A stretch of 64,000 bases of DNA from Candidatus Melainabacteria bacterium (GTDB taxonomy: Bacteria > Cyanobacteriota > Vampirovibrionia > Obscuribacterales > Obscuribacteraceae). A program made the translations under genes and the position numbers. Shown here piece by piece: positions 26,527-35,170 of the stretch (position 1 is its first letter; every line of letters starts with the position of its first letter). A model generated the notes under the pieces. It had not been told where the DNA came from and ran no database searches. It was given only the letters and a program-made list of their open reading frames with translations. The stretch is taken from the NCBI GenBank assembly GCA_003151275.1, contig PLXC01000118.1, forward strand, positions 20,470 through 84,469, written 5' to 3'.

Positions 26527-28017
26527 TCAGCTTGCCGCTGGAGTTGACGTCGGCTCTGTACTTTTCGGAGCATCTTGCTGCACACGAATCAGAGCCATTT
26601 CCTGAGTATTAGTAGGTCCATAGTGCACCAGAACTTGGCTGTCGTCCTGCACAAGGGTAGCTAGGCTAGTATCAAATACGGTGGTGTTGTTCTGACCAAT
26701 CGTCCATGAAATGCGCTGAGTTTTCTTATCCAAAGCACCATAGACTTGAGATTTTTCGTTGGTGAGCTGGTTCATGTAGTTACCTCTCACTATGCCGCTT
26801 TGATTTATTGCAAGTTGAAGCAACATATTTGAATTGCTTTGCCCAGGCTCGGCAAGTGCGAAAACTCCAAGAGGTTCCCACTTCTCATTTGGATCGGCTT
26901 GAGCTGGTGCTGGATTCGCTGGAGGCAAAGCCGAATAGTAGGAAGAGAAATCCGGCTGAAGATAATTCGGTTGAACGGACGCTTGCGCAGCGAGTTGCTG
27001 CGCTTGCTGATAATACTGGGCTGCTGTTCCCGACGGTTGACCATTAACATAGACATTGTCACCTTCGTAGGTGACGTTAGTTGTGTTGTTTGAATTCTTG
27101 GATCCGCCGCCACCACCGCCGTGACTAGCAGCAGCAATCATTCCTAACCCCAAAAATGAAGTGAGTGTAGAAACACCCATGAAGGTCCAAGCTGCACCTT
27201 CTGACCAACCGGGACATCCCCATGCTCCTGGGTATCCCCACGAACCATGATAGGCACCATTGGCATAACCATGCGCGTAACCTGCACCATAACCGTGATA
27301 GCCTCCGTAGCCGTGGTAGCCGCCGTTAGCACCGTAGTGGTTGACGTTAACGTTATTAACAGAATCGCCATTGAATGAATTACGAATACTTTTACCTTGA
27401 TTATTCAATTGATTCTGATTGAAGTTGTGAGGCGTCTTATTCATGTTGCCGGAAATTCCGCCGAAGCCACCATCGGTAGGAAAGTGACTACCGTAGTTAG
27501 GATGATTTGTCATTCCGCCATGCTCGCCGAATCCGCCTTGACCAAATCCATCTAAGCCTGGTCTGTTACCAAAACCTTTGTCTCCGGCAAAGCCTGCTCC
27601 GTTACCAAAACCCTTGTCTCCGCCGAAGCCTGCTCCGCCACCAAGACCCTTGTTACCACCGAATCCTGCGCCGCCGCCGCCGAAACCTTTATCTCCGCCG
27701 AAACCAGCTCCGCCGCCGCCAAAACCTTTGTCTCCACCGAAGCCTGCTCCGCCGCCACCAAATCCTTTGTTTCCGGCAAACCCGCCGCCCATGTGGGCAC
27801 CACCGCCAGCGAATCCGCCTCCTCCGCCACCGAAATTGTGCCCTGCCGAGTGACCACCAAATCCGCCACCACCACCACGGAAATGTCCACCACCACCTCG
27901 TCCACCGCCACCACCAAAGTGACCACCACCGCCACCAAAACCTCGTGCGTATGCGGGCACCGCCAACAGTGAACTCAAGATTATCGCCAATACGACTTGT
28001 GTTTTTTTAGTCTTCAC
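26527..28017 (-). CDS. Secreted Gly-rich protein with conserved C-terminal domain
   Basis: A 496-residue protein. A GTG at 28017 with AAAGG eight bases upstream gives a clean signal peptide (MKTKKTQVVLAIILSSLLAV, cut near PAYA). The mature N-terminal half consists of Gly-rich repeats, about six units of the form GFGGGGAGFGGDK, then Asn/His/Tyr-rich stretches. One hydrophobic segment lies near residue 280. The C-terminal domain (EKWEPLGVFALAEPGQ, then SGIVRGNYMN and VYGALDKKTQRISWTIG) resembles a conserved domain found in planctomycete proteins often annotated 'protocadherin-like'. It is probably surface-exposed. It lies 32 bases after the SnoaL-like gene on the same strand, likely one operon. 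Confidence 0.8.
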   Translation of the reverse strand: MKTKKTQVVLAIILSSLLAVPAYARGFGGGGGHFGGGGGRGGGGHFRGGGGGFGGHSAGHNFGGGGGGFAGGGAHMGGGFAGNKGFGGGGAGFGGDKGFGGGGAGFGGDKGFGGGGAGFGGNKGLGGGAGFGGDKGFGNGAGFAGDKGFGNRPGLDGFGQGGFGEHGGMTNHPNYGSHFPTDGGFGGISGNMNKTPHNFNQNQLNNQGKSIRNSFNGDSVNNVNVNHYGANGGYHGYGGYHGYGAGYAHGYANGAYHGSWGYPGAWGCPGWSEGAAWTFMGVSTLTSFLGLGMIAAASHGGGGGGSKNSNNTTNVTYEGDNVYVNGQPSGTAAQYYQQAQQLAAQASVQPNYLQPDFSSYYSALPPANPAPAQADPNEKWEPLGVFALAEPGQSNSNMLLQLAINQSGIVRGNYMNQLTNEKSQVYGALDKKTQRISWTIGQNNTTVFDTSLATLVQDDSQVLVHYGPTNTQEMALIRVQQDAPKSTEPTSTPAAS

Positions 28018-28049
28018 TTCAGACACCTTTGCTGAAAATTTCCGTCTGC

Positions 28050-29015
28050 TTACTTTGCCACGCGCACTACTTTCAAGGGTGCCGAATCGTTGTATGCGAC
28101 TCCATCTATGGATCGATCAACTGATTGCCACGAAAATGTGTCAGGAGCAGTTAGTGATAAAACATCTGTTGCAACAGTGGTGCTGCCATCTTGATCAACT
28201 CCAATCGCCTTCACGATCCAGTTGCTGTTCTCTTTAGACCAGTCTCCATGCCCAAATCCACCGGTTGCATCAAAGTGCCAAGATACAGGCTGTCCTATAC
28301 GAGGATCCCAACCAATTACTTCTCTGCTTTCCAGTGCAGGCGAATCGGGCGATTGTTTGGTTTCGTATTTGCAGGTGATGAATTTGTCGTTCGCAGTCCA
28401 CTCAGCCTTCATCCGGATTGATTTGCCATCCCGCTCAGCTGACCATTCACCCACAATCCACGAAAGATCATGGAGCGGATTCACGTTTTCATTGGCAATG
28501 AACGGTGTTTCAGTCGCGTTCGAAATCAACCAATTTCCATCCTGCTTAACAAGGACTATTGAATAGCGAGTTTGCGGTTTTGCTCCGGACCCTTCGTTGC
28601 GACGAACTACGCCTTCGGCCAATGCCACCGTATCTGAGAGCAGTTGCACTGGGCTTGGAATAAATTCGACAAGCTGCTTGCCCGTCTCAGCAAACACTTC
28701 CGCAAATCGTTTTTCAAGTGCCGAACGTCCCTTGAACTGCGCACCATCTTCATCTGTGTAGCTTCCATTGACAGTCCACAGTGCGGCCATTTTGGAGGGA
28801 CTTCCATCTGCCAAATATTTAGGTAGCAGTGAGATTTGGGAAGCTACGACGGTTTTAGGATCACCGTCCGAGGATATTACGACTTCCGATTGCTTGCTCT
28901 TTTTATAAGAGTGCTTCTCCTTCTTTGCAGCCAAAGACATCGGTGACAAACTGAGGAGCACGATTCCAAGAGAGAACGCGACAACGGCGAATCTGTGACA
29001 TTTTTGAGCAATCAT
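28050..29015 (-). CDS. Secreted SnoaL-like (DUF4440-type) protein
   Basis: A 321-residue protein. A signal peptide (FAVVAFSLGIVLLSLSPMSL, cut near LAA) precedes a Lys/Ser-rich spacer and an NTF2/SnoaL-like domain (about residues 55-175) with the common segments LLPKYLADGSPSKMAALWT and SYTDEDGAQFKGRSALEKRF. The second half (about 180-320: DLSWIVGEWSAERDGKSIR, then VIGWDPRIGQPVSWHFDATG) is a beta-rich lipocalin-like domain that often follows this fold. The binding partner is unknown. GAGGAAG precedes the ATG. It is followed on the same strand by the Gly-rich secreted protein; planctomycete-like genomes show the same type of pairing, which supports a joint envelope role. Confidence 0.85.
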   Translation of the reverse strand: MIAQKCHRFAVVAFSLGIVLLSLSPMSLAAKKEKHSYKKSKQSEVVISSDGDPKTVVASQISLLPKYLADGSPSKMAALWTVNGSYTDEDGAQFKGRSALEKRFAEVFAETGKQLVEFIPSPVQLLSDTVALAEGVVRRNEGSGAKPQTRYSIVLVKQDGNWLISNATETPFIANENVNPLHDLSWIVGEWSAERDGKSIRMKAEWTANDKFITCKYETKQSPDSPALESREVIGWDPRIGQPVSWHFDATGGFGHGDWSKENSNWIVKAIGVDQDGSTTVATDVLSLTAPDTFSWQSVDRSIDGVAYNDSAPLKVVRVAK

Positions 29016-29200
29016 TCGATACTTCCTCGCTGCTTCGCTAACCTTGAGTGAATCCTTAACAAGTGCCTGAGAGACACTAGTTTTACGATTCGGTGAACAT
29101 GCTACTACATAAGCCTAAGACTTGCACCACGCGGACGCATTCTCACAGCAAAACCTTGAATAGCACGCCTTGTCCTTATAGACCAGGTGTGTCTAGGAAA

Positions 29201-30409
29201 TCAAGGGAACCACAGATGTCCGGGCTTGGGACCCATGTCTGGAGGATAAGTGCCTGGCACATTGCCACTGGAAACATTTGCCGATCCGAGACTCTTTCCA
29301 AGTTGGTGCAACCATGAGTGGTGAGCATCAGTGGCTTGTCTGAGAGTTGATTGAGATGGTGCGCCAATAGAATGATCAGTATTTTCGCTTGGCTGGGGCG
29401 CCGCGGCAATGACAGGTGTGTTACTCGGATGCGCCGCAGTTGGAGAATTCTTCAAAGTATTTGCGACGTTGAGAATATTCCACAGATTGTTGACGCGATT
29501 GGTCACATCTTTCTGGGCAAGATTATGTTGATAAGGCACCAAACGTTTTTCCAAACGTTCGAGCCGATCTTGAGCGGGTCTGGTGGCATAATTATGACCG
29601 TAGACAAATTCTTCAATGGCAGAAAGGCGTTGATCGGTGCCACTAACACCGGTGACAAATGGATTTACCGGCGCTCTTGTTGGAGCATCGTCATCGATAT
29701 CGCCAGAGCTGCTCGCAGGTGGTGCAAAGCCTCTGCCTCCAAGCATTGAATTACTAAATATTCCAGACCGACTTGAAGACGACGCTAAAGGCCCACTTGC
29801 GAGTGGGTCTTTGTGATTCTTGAATATTTGATGTGTTTCTGCGTACTCATCCAGATTGTCTACACGCGCGCATAAGTCATTTGATTTCGACGGTGTGCCA
29901 AACGCTTTTGACTCAAGTCGAGACAAACGTTGAGGCAGTGGCTCATGAACGTAAGTGGCATTGAGCATACTCTGTTCAAGTTCAGTAACGCGAGGATAAT
30001 TGGCGCTGTCGAAGGCTGGCGTTGATGTAACTGCATCGCTTGGAGCGGAAGTTGTATTAGTTGAACCGGCAGGAGTGGCTGCTTTGTCTGCTGACGTACT
30101 TTGACTGGTTATTGAGGATTGCAATCGCTCAAGTCTGGCAGCTGTCGTTCCAGTTTGACCGGCGCCAAAAACAAATTTCTCGATGCGGGTCAGCCTTGCC
30201 TCGTCGGATTCAGCTGGATATTTGTGCTCATAGAGCTTCTCTTCAAGCTGGGCGATGGACTGTTGAATGGAGCTAGTTTTAGGTGCGGAAGAAAGAGCGG
30301 CGGTCGCGGAGAATGCAGGTGTAGGTATGGACGCAATCGCGGCTACTATGCCCACAATAAGACAGTGCACTGGGCGACGCATGGTCGCATAGTTCTTAGA
30401 GAAGTTCAT
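29201..30409 (-). CDS. Secreted protein with repeated 'RL.RLE..VFG' motifs
   Basis: A 402-residue protein starting at an ATG (30409) that gives a signal peptide (MRRPVHCLIVGIVAAIASIP, cut near AFSA); an ATG at 30463 would add 18 residues. The mature part has at least three copies of a helical repeat: QLEEKLYEHKYPAESDEARL + TRIEKFVFG, QSMLNATYVHEPLPQRLSRL + ESKAFG and AIEEFVYGHNYATRPAQDRL + ERLEKRL. The consensus is 'E..vyg..y....RL.RLE..vFG'. I know this repeat from large Obscuribacterales-type proteins but not its function. The C-terminus is rich in Ser, Pro and Asn. It lies upstream of the SnoaL-like gene on the same strand (185-base gap). Confidence 0.75.
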   Translation of the reverse strand: MNFSKNYATMRRPVHCLIVGIVAAIASIPTPAFSATAALSSAPKTSSIQQSIAQLEEKLYEHKYPAESDEARLTRIEKFVFGAGQTGTTAARLERLQSSITSQSTSADKAATPAGSTNTTSAPSDAVTSTPAFDSANYPRVTELEQSMLNATYVHEPLPQRLSRLESKAFGTPSKSNDLCARVDNLDEYAETHQIFKNHKDPLASGPLASSSSRSGIFSNSMLGGRGFAPPASSSGDIDDDAPTRAPVNPFVTGVSGTDQRLSAIEEFVYGHNYATRPAQDRLERLEKRLVPYQHNLAQKDVTNRVNNLWNILNVANTLKNSPTAAHPSNTPVIAAAPQPSENTDHSIGAPSQSTLRQATDAHHSWLHQLGKSLGSANVSSGNVPGTYPPDMGPKPGHLWFP

Positions 30410-30623
30410 GTTACTGGTCCAAGAGAGGGATCTGAACGCTGAGCATACAATTAAGGTAACCATTCAATCAAGGTGACGGGGCTAATGTAGGGCCAATCAC
30501 GGGCGAATATCCCAACCAGGATGTGCCGTCCAGTCGAGTCTGGCGGCTTATACAGTGCTCGTCTCGGTAGAAATCTCTCCAACAGGCATAGTTCAAAGCC
30601 GGAGGAGACGAAAATATGGCTGG

Positions 30624-31094
30624 TTACTTATTGGGCTTGGTCAGATCAGTTGAACCATCGTACCAGCGGGTCAACTCAAGCACTCTAGAAACGTGACTGA
30701 GTTCGCCGGCAAACATGCCCCTATGTCCGTTGGAATCTTTGTTAAAAGTACCTTCCAACAGAACCATCTTGCAATCGAAGTAATTCAGAGAAGGGTTCTT
30801 TTTTAGTCCCTGTAGATTTATAGTTTGCTTGTTGTCGTACGTTACCCAGAGTGAGTTTCGTCCCAGATGATCGGCATCTTCCTTGGACAGGTACAAACCG
30901 CTATCCTCAAATTTGTTGTGCAAATAGCCCGAAATTCTGACAAATTTATCGTGATATTTAACCGGGTCAGCAATGAGTTGGATGAGTGATACATCAACGG
31001 GTTGCTTGTCGATTGCCATTACAAAATTCCTCAAAGATAACGCAGCTATCAAGGAAAGGACCAGACAGAAACAGAACTTCTTAGACGTTTTCAT
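30624..31094 (-). CDS. Small secreted protein, OB-fold-like
   Basis: A 156-residue protein with a signal peptide (FCFCLVLSLIAALSLRNFVM). The mature domain (VSLIQLIADPVKYHDKFVRI + SGYLHNKFEDSGLYLSKEDA, later KMVLLEGTFNKDSNGHRGMF) has the beta-strand pattern of secreted OB-fold proteins: a 'dp.ky.gk.V.v.G.l' first hairpin and a 'V.leG.f....' fourth strand. The ligand is unknown. The start ATG at 31094 has GGAG six bases upstream; a GTG at 31097 is possible. It is divergent from the TPR gene at 31236. Confidence 0.75.
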   Translation of the reverse strand: MKTSKKFCFCLVLSLIAALSLRNFVMAIDKQPVDVSLIQLIADPVKYHDKFVRISGYLHNKFEDSGLYLSKEDADHLGRNSLWVTYDNKQTINLQGLKKNPSLNYFDCKMVLLEGTFNKDSNGHRGMFAGELSHVSRVLELTRWYDGSTDLTKPNK

Positions 31095-31235
31095 CACTAG
31101 CTCCGCGGCTTTTATAGTTCGTTGTCTGATTTTAGTCCATGATCGCAGCTGTTACCATATAAGGAGAAGGACCGTAGATGCTTTCAGTTCCTGAATCAAA
31201 AAATCTACTCAACCGATCGGCATGGGTGAACGGAA

Positions 31236-33086
31236 GTGCTGTTCCTTTTCTACTTAATTTTCTCATTAACGATCACCGCGATGTTTGCTCCTACAGCAGG
31301 AGCTGCTGATGCACCCGTTTGTCATGACATGCCCGAACGTCAATCTGTTTTGGAAGAAGGAAAACGACTTTTGCGTGATCGGGGTGAGTATGGACATTAT
31401 GAGTCAGGCAGGTTTCAACATTCGGAGGGCATTAGGTTTTTCCCTGCAGATACGCGTCATTTTGAATTAGACGAGCCAGCCTCCTCGCCTTCCTACTCTG
31501 ATATGTTGCATAACTATACTCTTAGATATGATGCATCTGAGCCAGCACCCTTAGAACTAGCACAGTTGGGGGAGAATTTCAGGCAGACGGCAGACGCGAA
31601 CACTTTGTATATGAGCCTGCTGAAAGCTGATAAACAAAAGACGATGTCGGACGTACAAAAAGCTGCAACTATGGAAGGTGCGGCGCGCACCACACTAATG
31701 CTTCGCTCTAAGTATCAGTTCAGAGAATCGGTCGACCTAACCGAAGTCCGCAATTTCGAGGAAGCTCCAAAACCGCCTGAAGAACTATTCTTTAGCCGAT
31801 TCAAACTTGTCCGGCGATATGTGGTTCTCGACGCAATCGCACAATCACCATCAACCATCAGCGAAAAAGAGTGGAACTTTATAGAGTCACTTTACACTCA
31901 AGCTCTCGCAATCAGGACCGGAATTGGCGATAAGAACGAGCCATTGATTTCTGATTTGTTGATCTTAGGTGCTCTAAACGAGCGGAAGAAAAATCTGAAT
32001 GAGGCTCTCTCGTACTACCTTCGAGCAGCACAAGTTGACGAGAAAACGAGTGCAGACCTTGCTAATTTCCTGAGCCGAAACAATACGTTTGATGTTCCTA
32101 AAGGCCTTCGGTCAGAGGTGCTCACTCTCTTGAACAAATCGCATGATAGCAAAGCTCTTTCGGCATTAATTCAGGACAAAGCTAACAATGATGGTTTCCC
32201 CTCCGCAGTCGGCCTATTTAAACTCACCGCAGACTCGCACATTATCTTGACTGCAGATGCGTTGTTAGTCGTATTGAATTCTGCGACTGTCAGCGATTTA
32301 CCCGCAATGGAACTATACCTCGAGCACGTATGGGTCGATTCGCCAGAATTTGAGACAAGATTCAATAGTGTGATGCTTGCAATGACGAAGCGCGGTTGGA
32401 CTGATCAAGCCAATTCTATTTGCGACGAAATCATGCATCAGAACAGCTCAGAACGAGCGATTAGACCTTCTCTCATAATAGCAAGTTGGTACGTTCAATC
32501 AAACAATTTTGAACGCAGTATAAAGGCCTATCAAAACACTCTCAACACGATCAATGAAAAACACTACTCGGCTGAACAGTCCCTCGAAAATCTAGCTCAA
32601 TTGAAGAGCATAATCGCGAAGGATTCGAACCGGTCTCAGGAATACGATTCGATCAAAAAAGCAGTTGAGCGCTCAACTAAGTTCTATGAAGATCAAATTC
32701 GACGCAGACAATGCCTGGAGATGGCAAAACAGCTAAATGAAACTGCTTTCAATTTGGAAAAGCGCACTCATTTCGATATGGCACGCAAGTTGTATCAGCA
32801 AGCGCTCGAGATAAAACAACTAAACCTTGCTCCCAATGATCCAGAGACAGCAAAACAAATAATTGATTTAGCACGCGTTGCGACAGAACAAAATAAATAT
32901 GTTGAGGCACAACGTCTTTATGAGAAGGCACTGTCCACGCTTAGAAAAAATCCGCTTACCGATGCATCAGATACCATCGCTGCTTTAGAAAGTTATGGAC
33001 AGATGTTGAACGATTCCAAACAAGCTCCCAAAGCAAACCAGATTTACAATGAAGCTAGAATGATGGCTGGAAAGACACATCATTAG
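31236..33086 (+). CDS. Secreted TPR protein
   Basis: A 616-residue protein starting at a GTG with GGTGA six bases upstream. A signal peptide (LFLFYLIFSLTITAMFAPTA, cut near GAADA) places it outside the cytoplasmic membrane. The body is helical throughout. Clear TPR units occur near residue 225 (LYTQALAIRTGIGDKNEPLI), near 250 and in the last 110 residues (FDMARKLYQQALEIKQLNL, ENKYVEAQRLYEKALSTLRK in slightly different order). It likely serves as an extracytoplasmic scaffold. Its 3' end is 29 bases from the convergent PPOX gene. Confidence 0.8.
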   Translation: MLFLFYLIFSLTITAMFAPTAGAADAPVCHDMPERQSVLEEGKRLLRDRGEYGHYESGRFQHSEGIRFFPADTRHFELDEPASSPSYSDMLHNYTLRYDASEPAPLELAQLGENFRQTADANTLYMSLLKADKQKTMSDVQKAATMEGAARTTLMLRSKYQFRESVDLTEVRNFEEAPKPPEELFFSRFKLVRRYVVLDAIAQSPSTISEKEWNFIESLYTQALAIRTGIGDKNEPLISDLLILGALNERKKNLNEALSYYLRAAQVDEKTSADLANFLSRNNTFDVPKGLRSEVLTLLNKSHDSKALSALIQDKANNDGFPSAVGLFKLTADSHIILTADALLVVLNSATVSDLPAMELYLEHVWVDSPEFETRFNSVMLAMTKRGWTDQANSICDEIMHQNSSERAIRPSLIIASWYVQSNNFERSIKAYQNTLNTINEKHYSAEQSLENLAQLKSIIAKDSNRSQEYDSIKKAVERSTKFYEDQIRRRQCLEMAKQLNETAFNLEKRTHFDMARKLYQQALEIKQLNLAPNDPETAKQIIDLARVATEQNKYVEAQRLYEKALSTLRKNPLTDASDTIAALESYGQMLNDSKQAPKANQIYNEARMMAGKTHH

Positions 33087-33115
33087 GTAATCAATCAGGA
33101 CAGAATAACTATTCA

Positions 33116-33547
33116 TCAGATCTGGAAGACCAATTCGAAAGAGAACTCGGGATCTTGTGAGATGTCGGTGTAGCGAATCCAATGAGGAGTCAGTTTGAAA
33201 TACCGCTGTGTATCAAGATCTGCATAGATCGCTGACCCTGGATTTTTTTCGAGATGGATCTCCTTATATTTCGCGAAATCTTCTTTGCCGACTTCACTAG
33301 CGATTCCTTCGTACTGAATCGTCTTGAAGTCATCCCAACCAACAACGACAGCACAATGCGGATCCGCCTTTAGGTTTCGATATTTCCTAGTGGCGTTGCT
33401 GGTGCCAAATACAAGTTCAAAATCGCCTCGCTGGGAAAAAACAACTACGGCTGATTGGGGTTTCCCTTGCCAACTGCTTGATACCACGGCCAGCGTATGC
33501 GCCCTGATAATGTCGGCGACTAACTTCAATTGATCATCCCGACTCAT
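33116..33547 (-). CDS. Pyridoxamine 5'-phosphate oxidase-like (PPOX) flavoprotein
   Basis: A 143-residue split-barrel FMN-binding-type protein. The N-terminal helix and first strands (IIRAHTLAVVSSSWQGKPQS + AVVVFSQ), then LVFGTSNATRKYRNLKADP and CAVVVGWDDFKTIQYEGIA are typical of the small PPOX-class proteins, which bind FMN, F420 or heme. A true role in vitamin B6 synthesis is unlikely at this length. The ATG at 33547 has AGAGGA at good spacing; an upstream ATG at 33562 is also possible. A palindromic repeat (33578-33594) lies just upstream. Confidence 0.85.
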   Translation of the reverse strand: MSRDDQLKLVADIIRAHTLAVVSSSWQGKPQSAVVVFSQRGDFELVFGTSNATRKYRNLKADPHCAVVVGWDDFKTIQYEGIASEVGKEDFAKYKEIHLEKNPGSAIYADLDTQRYFKLTPHWIRYTDISQDPEFSFELVFQI

Positions 33548-33577
33548 ATCGTCCTCTTCCATTCTCTTCCGTTAGAG

Positions 33578-33594
33578 GCGGATTGGAAATCCGC
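33578..33594. repeat. Palindromic repeat unit GCGGATT-GGA-AATCCGC
   Basis: Second copy of the palindrome found at 3987-4003, in inverse orientation, with the same 7-bp stem and a different 3-base loop. The 23-base context matches with one mismatch. Confidence 0.6.
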
Positions 33595-33658
33595 GCTTCA
33601 CGTCGGGCCAGGTAAATATGATCTTCGAGGAAAGAAACATCCGAGCTGCGTTCGATCG

Positions 33659-33674
33659 GCACCATATATGATGC
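33659..33674. repeat. Gene-end palindrome GCACCATATATGATGC
   Basis: An imperfect 16-base palindrome two bases downstream of the stop of the minus-strand gene at 33677. Related sequences follow two plus-strand genes at 35119 and 39899. Confidence 0.4.
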
Positions 33675-33676
33675 CA

Positions 33677-34216
33677 TCAATCTGAAGCAGGTTTTGGGTC
33701 GACTGTTTCGTAGATAATCAACGGAATGTTAGTAGTTGGATCATTTATGGGCGTGCCATATTGCCCTGCAGCCCATGCGGCGAATTGATTTTGTCCATCA
33801 CTAAGCAGCACGATTGAACCCGCCGGAGCATTCCAGGAATCCGGAAATTTGACTACCTGCCCATTGACCAAAGGCAAGCTGCGAATGCTCGGGTCCATAG
33901 CAATTGCAAATTGATAATAGGTTCGGTAGGTGTTTCTACTCTGAGGAACGATCGTGGTGTCTCCGGGAGTCAGGCTTACACGCTTAAACACGGTCATCAG
34001 CGCGTCATCGAGTTCTGGTTGCAGCTGAGGGAAATGGTCGTGGGTGAGCCGATACTGGCGCATCGCCGCAGCAGCCTCACGCACTTGCCTGATCAAATCT
34101 TGCTGACCCAATGCCATACCCCCTTGCGCTTGGCAAGGCGGAGTCGGAAAAGCTAAAACTATGATGCCAACAGTAGCCAAGACCATGAGTCCAATTCGAA
34201 AGTACTTTGAAAACAT
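33677..34216 (-). CDS. Secreted protein of unknown function
   Basis: A 179-residue protein. The ATG at 34216 starts a signal peptide (IGLMVLATVGIIVLAFPTPP, cut near CQAQ; the Cys may also mark a lipobox-like site); a start at 34252 would add 12 residues. The mature domain (DLIRQVREAAAAMRQYRLTH + DHFPQ, then SWNAPAGSIVLLSDGQNQFA) has the 'a.a.r.Y...hg.yP' spacing reminiscent of the region after a pilin-type N-helix, but no prepilin peptidase site is seen, so this is only a resemblance. A GCACCATATATGATGC palindrome lies two bases beyond the stop. Confidence 0.65.
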   Translation of the reverse strand: MFSKYFRIGLMVLATVGIIVLAFPTPPCQAQGGMALGQQDLIRQVREAAAAMRQYRLTHDHFPQLQPELDDALMTVFKRVSLTPGDTTIVPQSRNTYRTYYQFAIAMDPSIRSLPLVNGQVVKFPDSWNAPAGSIVLLSDGQNQFAAWAAGQYGTPINDPTTNIPLIIYETVDPKPASD

Positions 34217-34276
34217 TTGGTAGCCCCATGGGAAATTATCAGTCGTTCGCAATAGTCGTCCGCTATTACATCCTAT

Positions 34277-34347
34277 ATATACGTTCTACTTTTCTTGGCT
34301 ATATCCGTTCTCTTTTCTTGCTGCCAAAAAAACTAAAAAAGAGAACG
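34277..34347. repeat. Imperfect tandem repeat plus 11-bp inverted repeat
   Basis: Two near-identical units of about 22 bases follow each other (34277-34299 and 34301-34322; both contain CGTTCT and CTTTTCTTG). In addition CGTTCTCTTTT (34306-34316) is exactly complementary to AAAAGAGAACG (34337-34347), giving an 11-bp stem with a 20-base loop. It lies in the spacer between the divergent genes at 34216 and 34478. Confidence 0.45.
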
Positions 34348-34477
34348 AATGGGCTTCCGATGGCGATATTGAACCAGAAAACATGACAACGTCAATTTTT
34401 ACATACCCTGTGAGGGTTGGAGCACTTAATGTTCTGGGTATAGCGAGAAAGAAGTGAAATAAGTGATTTCGGAGTCC

Positions 34478-34807
34478 ATGGACGACCACACGGCAAGTAA
34501 AGAACTGAATAAATGGCTTGCCGACCACATAGCGGAGGCGCGTCTTTGCGCTGGTGAAATCACAGAATTTGTGCAATGGTTGACACACAGGGAGAACGGA
34601 GCAAACGAGCGGCAGATAATGCGCAAATCGACAGATGTTCAGGAGTTTTTGTTTTGGTTTAAGGACCGAATTCGCGAGAGTTCTATAAACGAATCGGAAA
34701 AGCAGCAACTAAAGGGCTGGCTTTTCGGTAAACTAACGAACAGCGCGTTAAGTGCTGACGAGGCTGAGCGGATTAAAGAGCATCTGACCGAGTCCGTTGA
34801 CAGCTAA
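34478..34807 (+). CDS. Small acidic helical protein of unknown function
   Basis: A 109-residue protein of predicted all-helical character with a balanced, highly charged composition (NKWLADHIAEARLCAGEITE, KSTDVQEFLFWFKDRIRESS). No family is recognised. The ATG at 34478 has GGAG close upstream; a GTG at 34463 would add five residues. The next small gene (34830) begins 22 bases after its stop, so the two are probably one unit. A tandem/inverted repeat lies upstream. Confidence 0.55.
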   Translation: MDDHTASKELNKWLADHIAEARLCAGEITEFVQWLTHRENGANERQIMRKSTDVQEFLFWFKDRIRESSINESEKQQLKGWLFGKLTNSALSADEAERIKEHLTESVDS

Positions 34808-34829
34808 CTTTGTATCAGGAGTAAATTTG

Positions 34830-35108
34830 ATGCCAGTCATTTTGGGAGTTGTACCAGGTTCGCAGTCCGGGCTTCTGCAGAACATGCGGAGCTGGATTGA
34901 ACAATATAGACCTGGACACACGCTGCAAGAATTTATGGTCGACGACCAGATTAGGTCGAAAATCGCGATGCTGGTTTATAAGCAGATTCGCCTCTCAGAT
35001 GCCTCCCTAGTTGGGGTGCTGATCGAACCACTGTGCCACACTGAGCATGAGCAAACATCGCTTCGAAACCTTGCCATGAGTCAAGGACTAAGTTTCTATT
35101 TGTTGTAG
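34830..35108 (+). CDS. Small protein of unknown function, paired with the gene at 34478
   Basis: A 92-residue protein (MPVILGVVPGSQSGLLQNMR..., ending AMSQGLSFYLL). No family is recognised; no signal peptide or membrane helix. The ATG at 34830 is supported by AGGAG eight bases upstream. It forms a tight pair with the helical protein gene 22 bases upstream. Such two-gene units of about 100 codons can be toxin-antitoxin pairs or stress modules, but nothing in either sequence proves this. A palindrome (35119-35134) follows 10 bases after the stop. Confidence 0.55.
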   Translation: MPVILGVVPGSQSGLLQNMRSWIEQYRPGHTLQEFMVDDQIRSKIAMLVYKQIRLSDASLVGVLIEPLCHTEHEQTSLRNLAMSQGLSFYLL

Positions 35109-35118
35109 GTTTGCTTTC

Positions 35119-35134
35119 GCACCAAATATAGTGC
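35119..35134. repeat. Gene-end palindrome GCACCAAATATAGTGC
   Basis: Follows the stop of the gene at 34830. It matches 15 of 16 bases of the element at 39899-39914, and both are followed within about 12 bases by TTTACRGTAG. Confidence 0.45.
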
Positions 35135-35157
35135 CGAAGCGATAAATTTACGGTAGC

Positions 35158-35170
35158 CGCGCTCCATTTC
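35158..35170. repeat. Dispersed repeat CGCGCTCCATTTC
   Basis: Exact 13-base copy of the sequence at 4072-4084, whose inverse is at 3977-3989. It ends at the stop of the beta-amylase gene on the minus strand. Confidence 0.45.

Noticed and set aside
27570..27800. CRISPR-like series of direct repeats
   Set aside because: The period is a multiple of three and encodes GFGGGGAGFGG-type protein repeats; there are no unique spacers.
27507..28010. Long plus-strand ORFs with Pro/Lys or Arg/His repeats opposite the Gly-rich gene
   Set aside because: They are the antisense image of Gly-rich codon repeats. The minus-strand frame has a signal peptide, a ribosome-binding site and a conserved C-terminal domain.
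34286..34708. 140-residue minus-strand ORF overlapping the small helical gene
   Set aside because: No start signal or domain, and biased towards Leu/Phe/Ser as expected for antisense. The plus-strand gene is followed by a well-formed partner.
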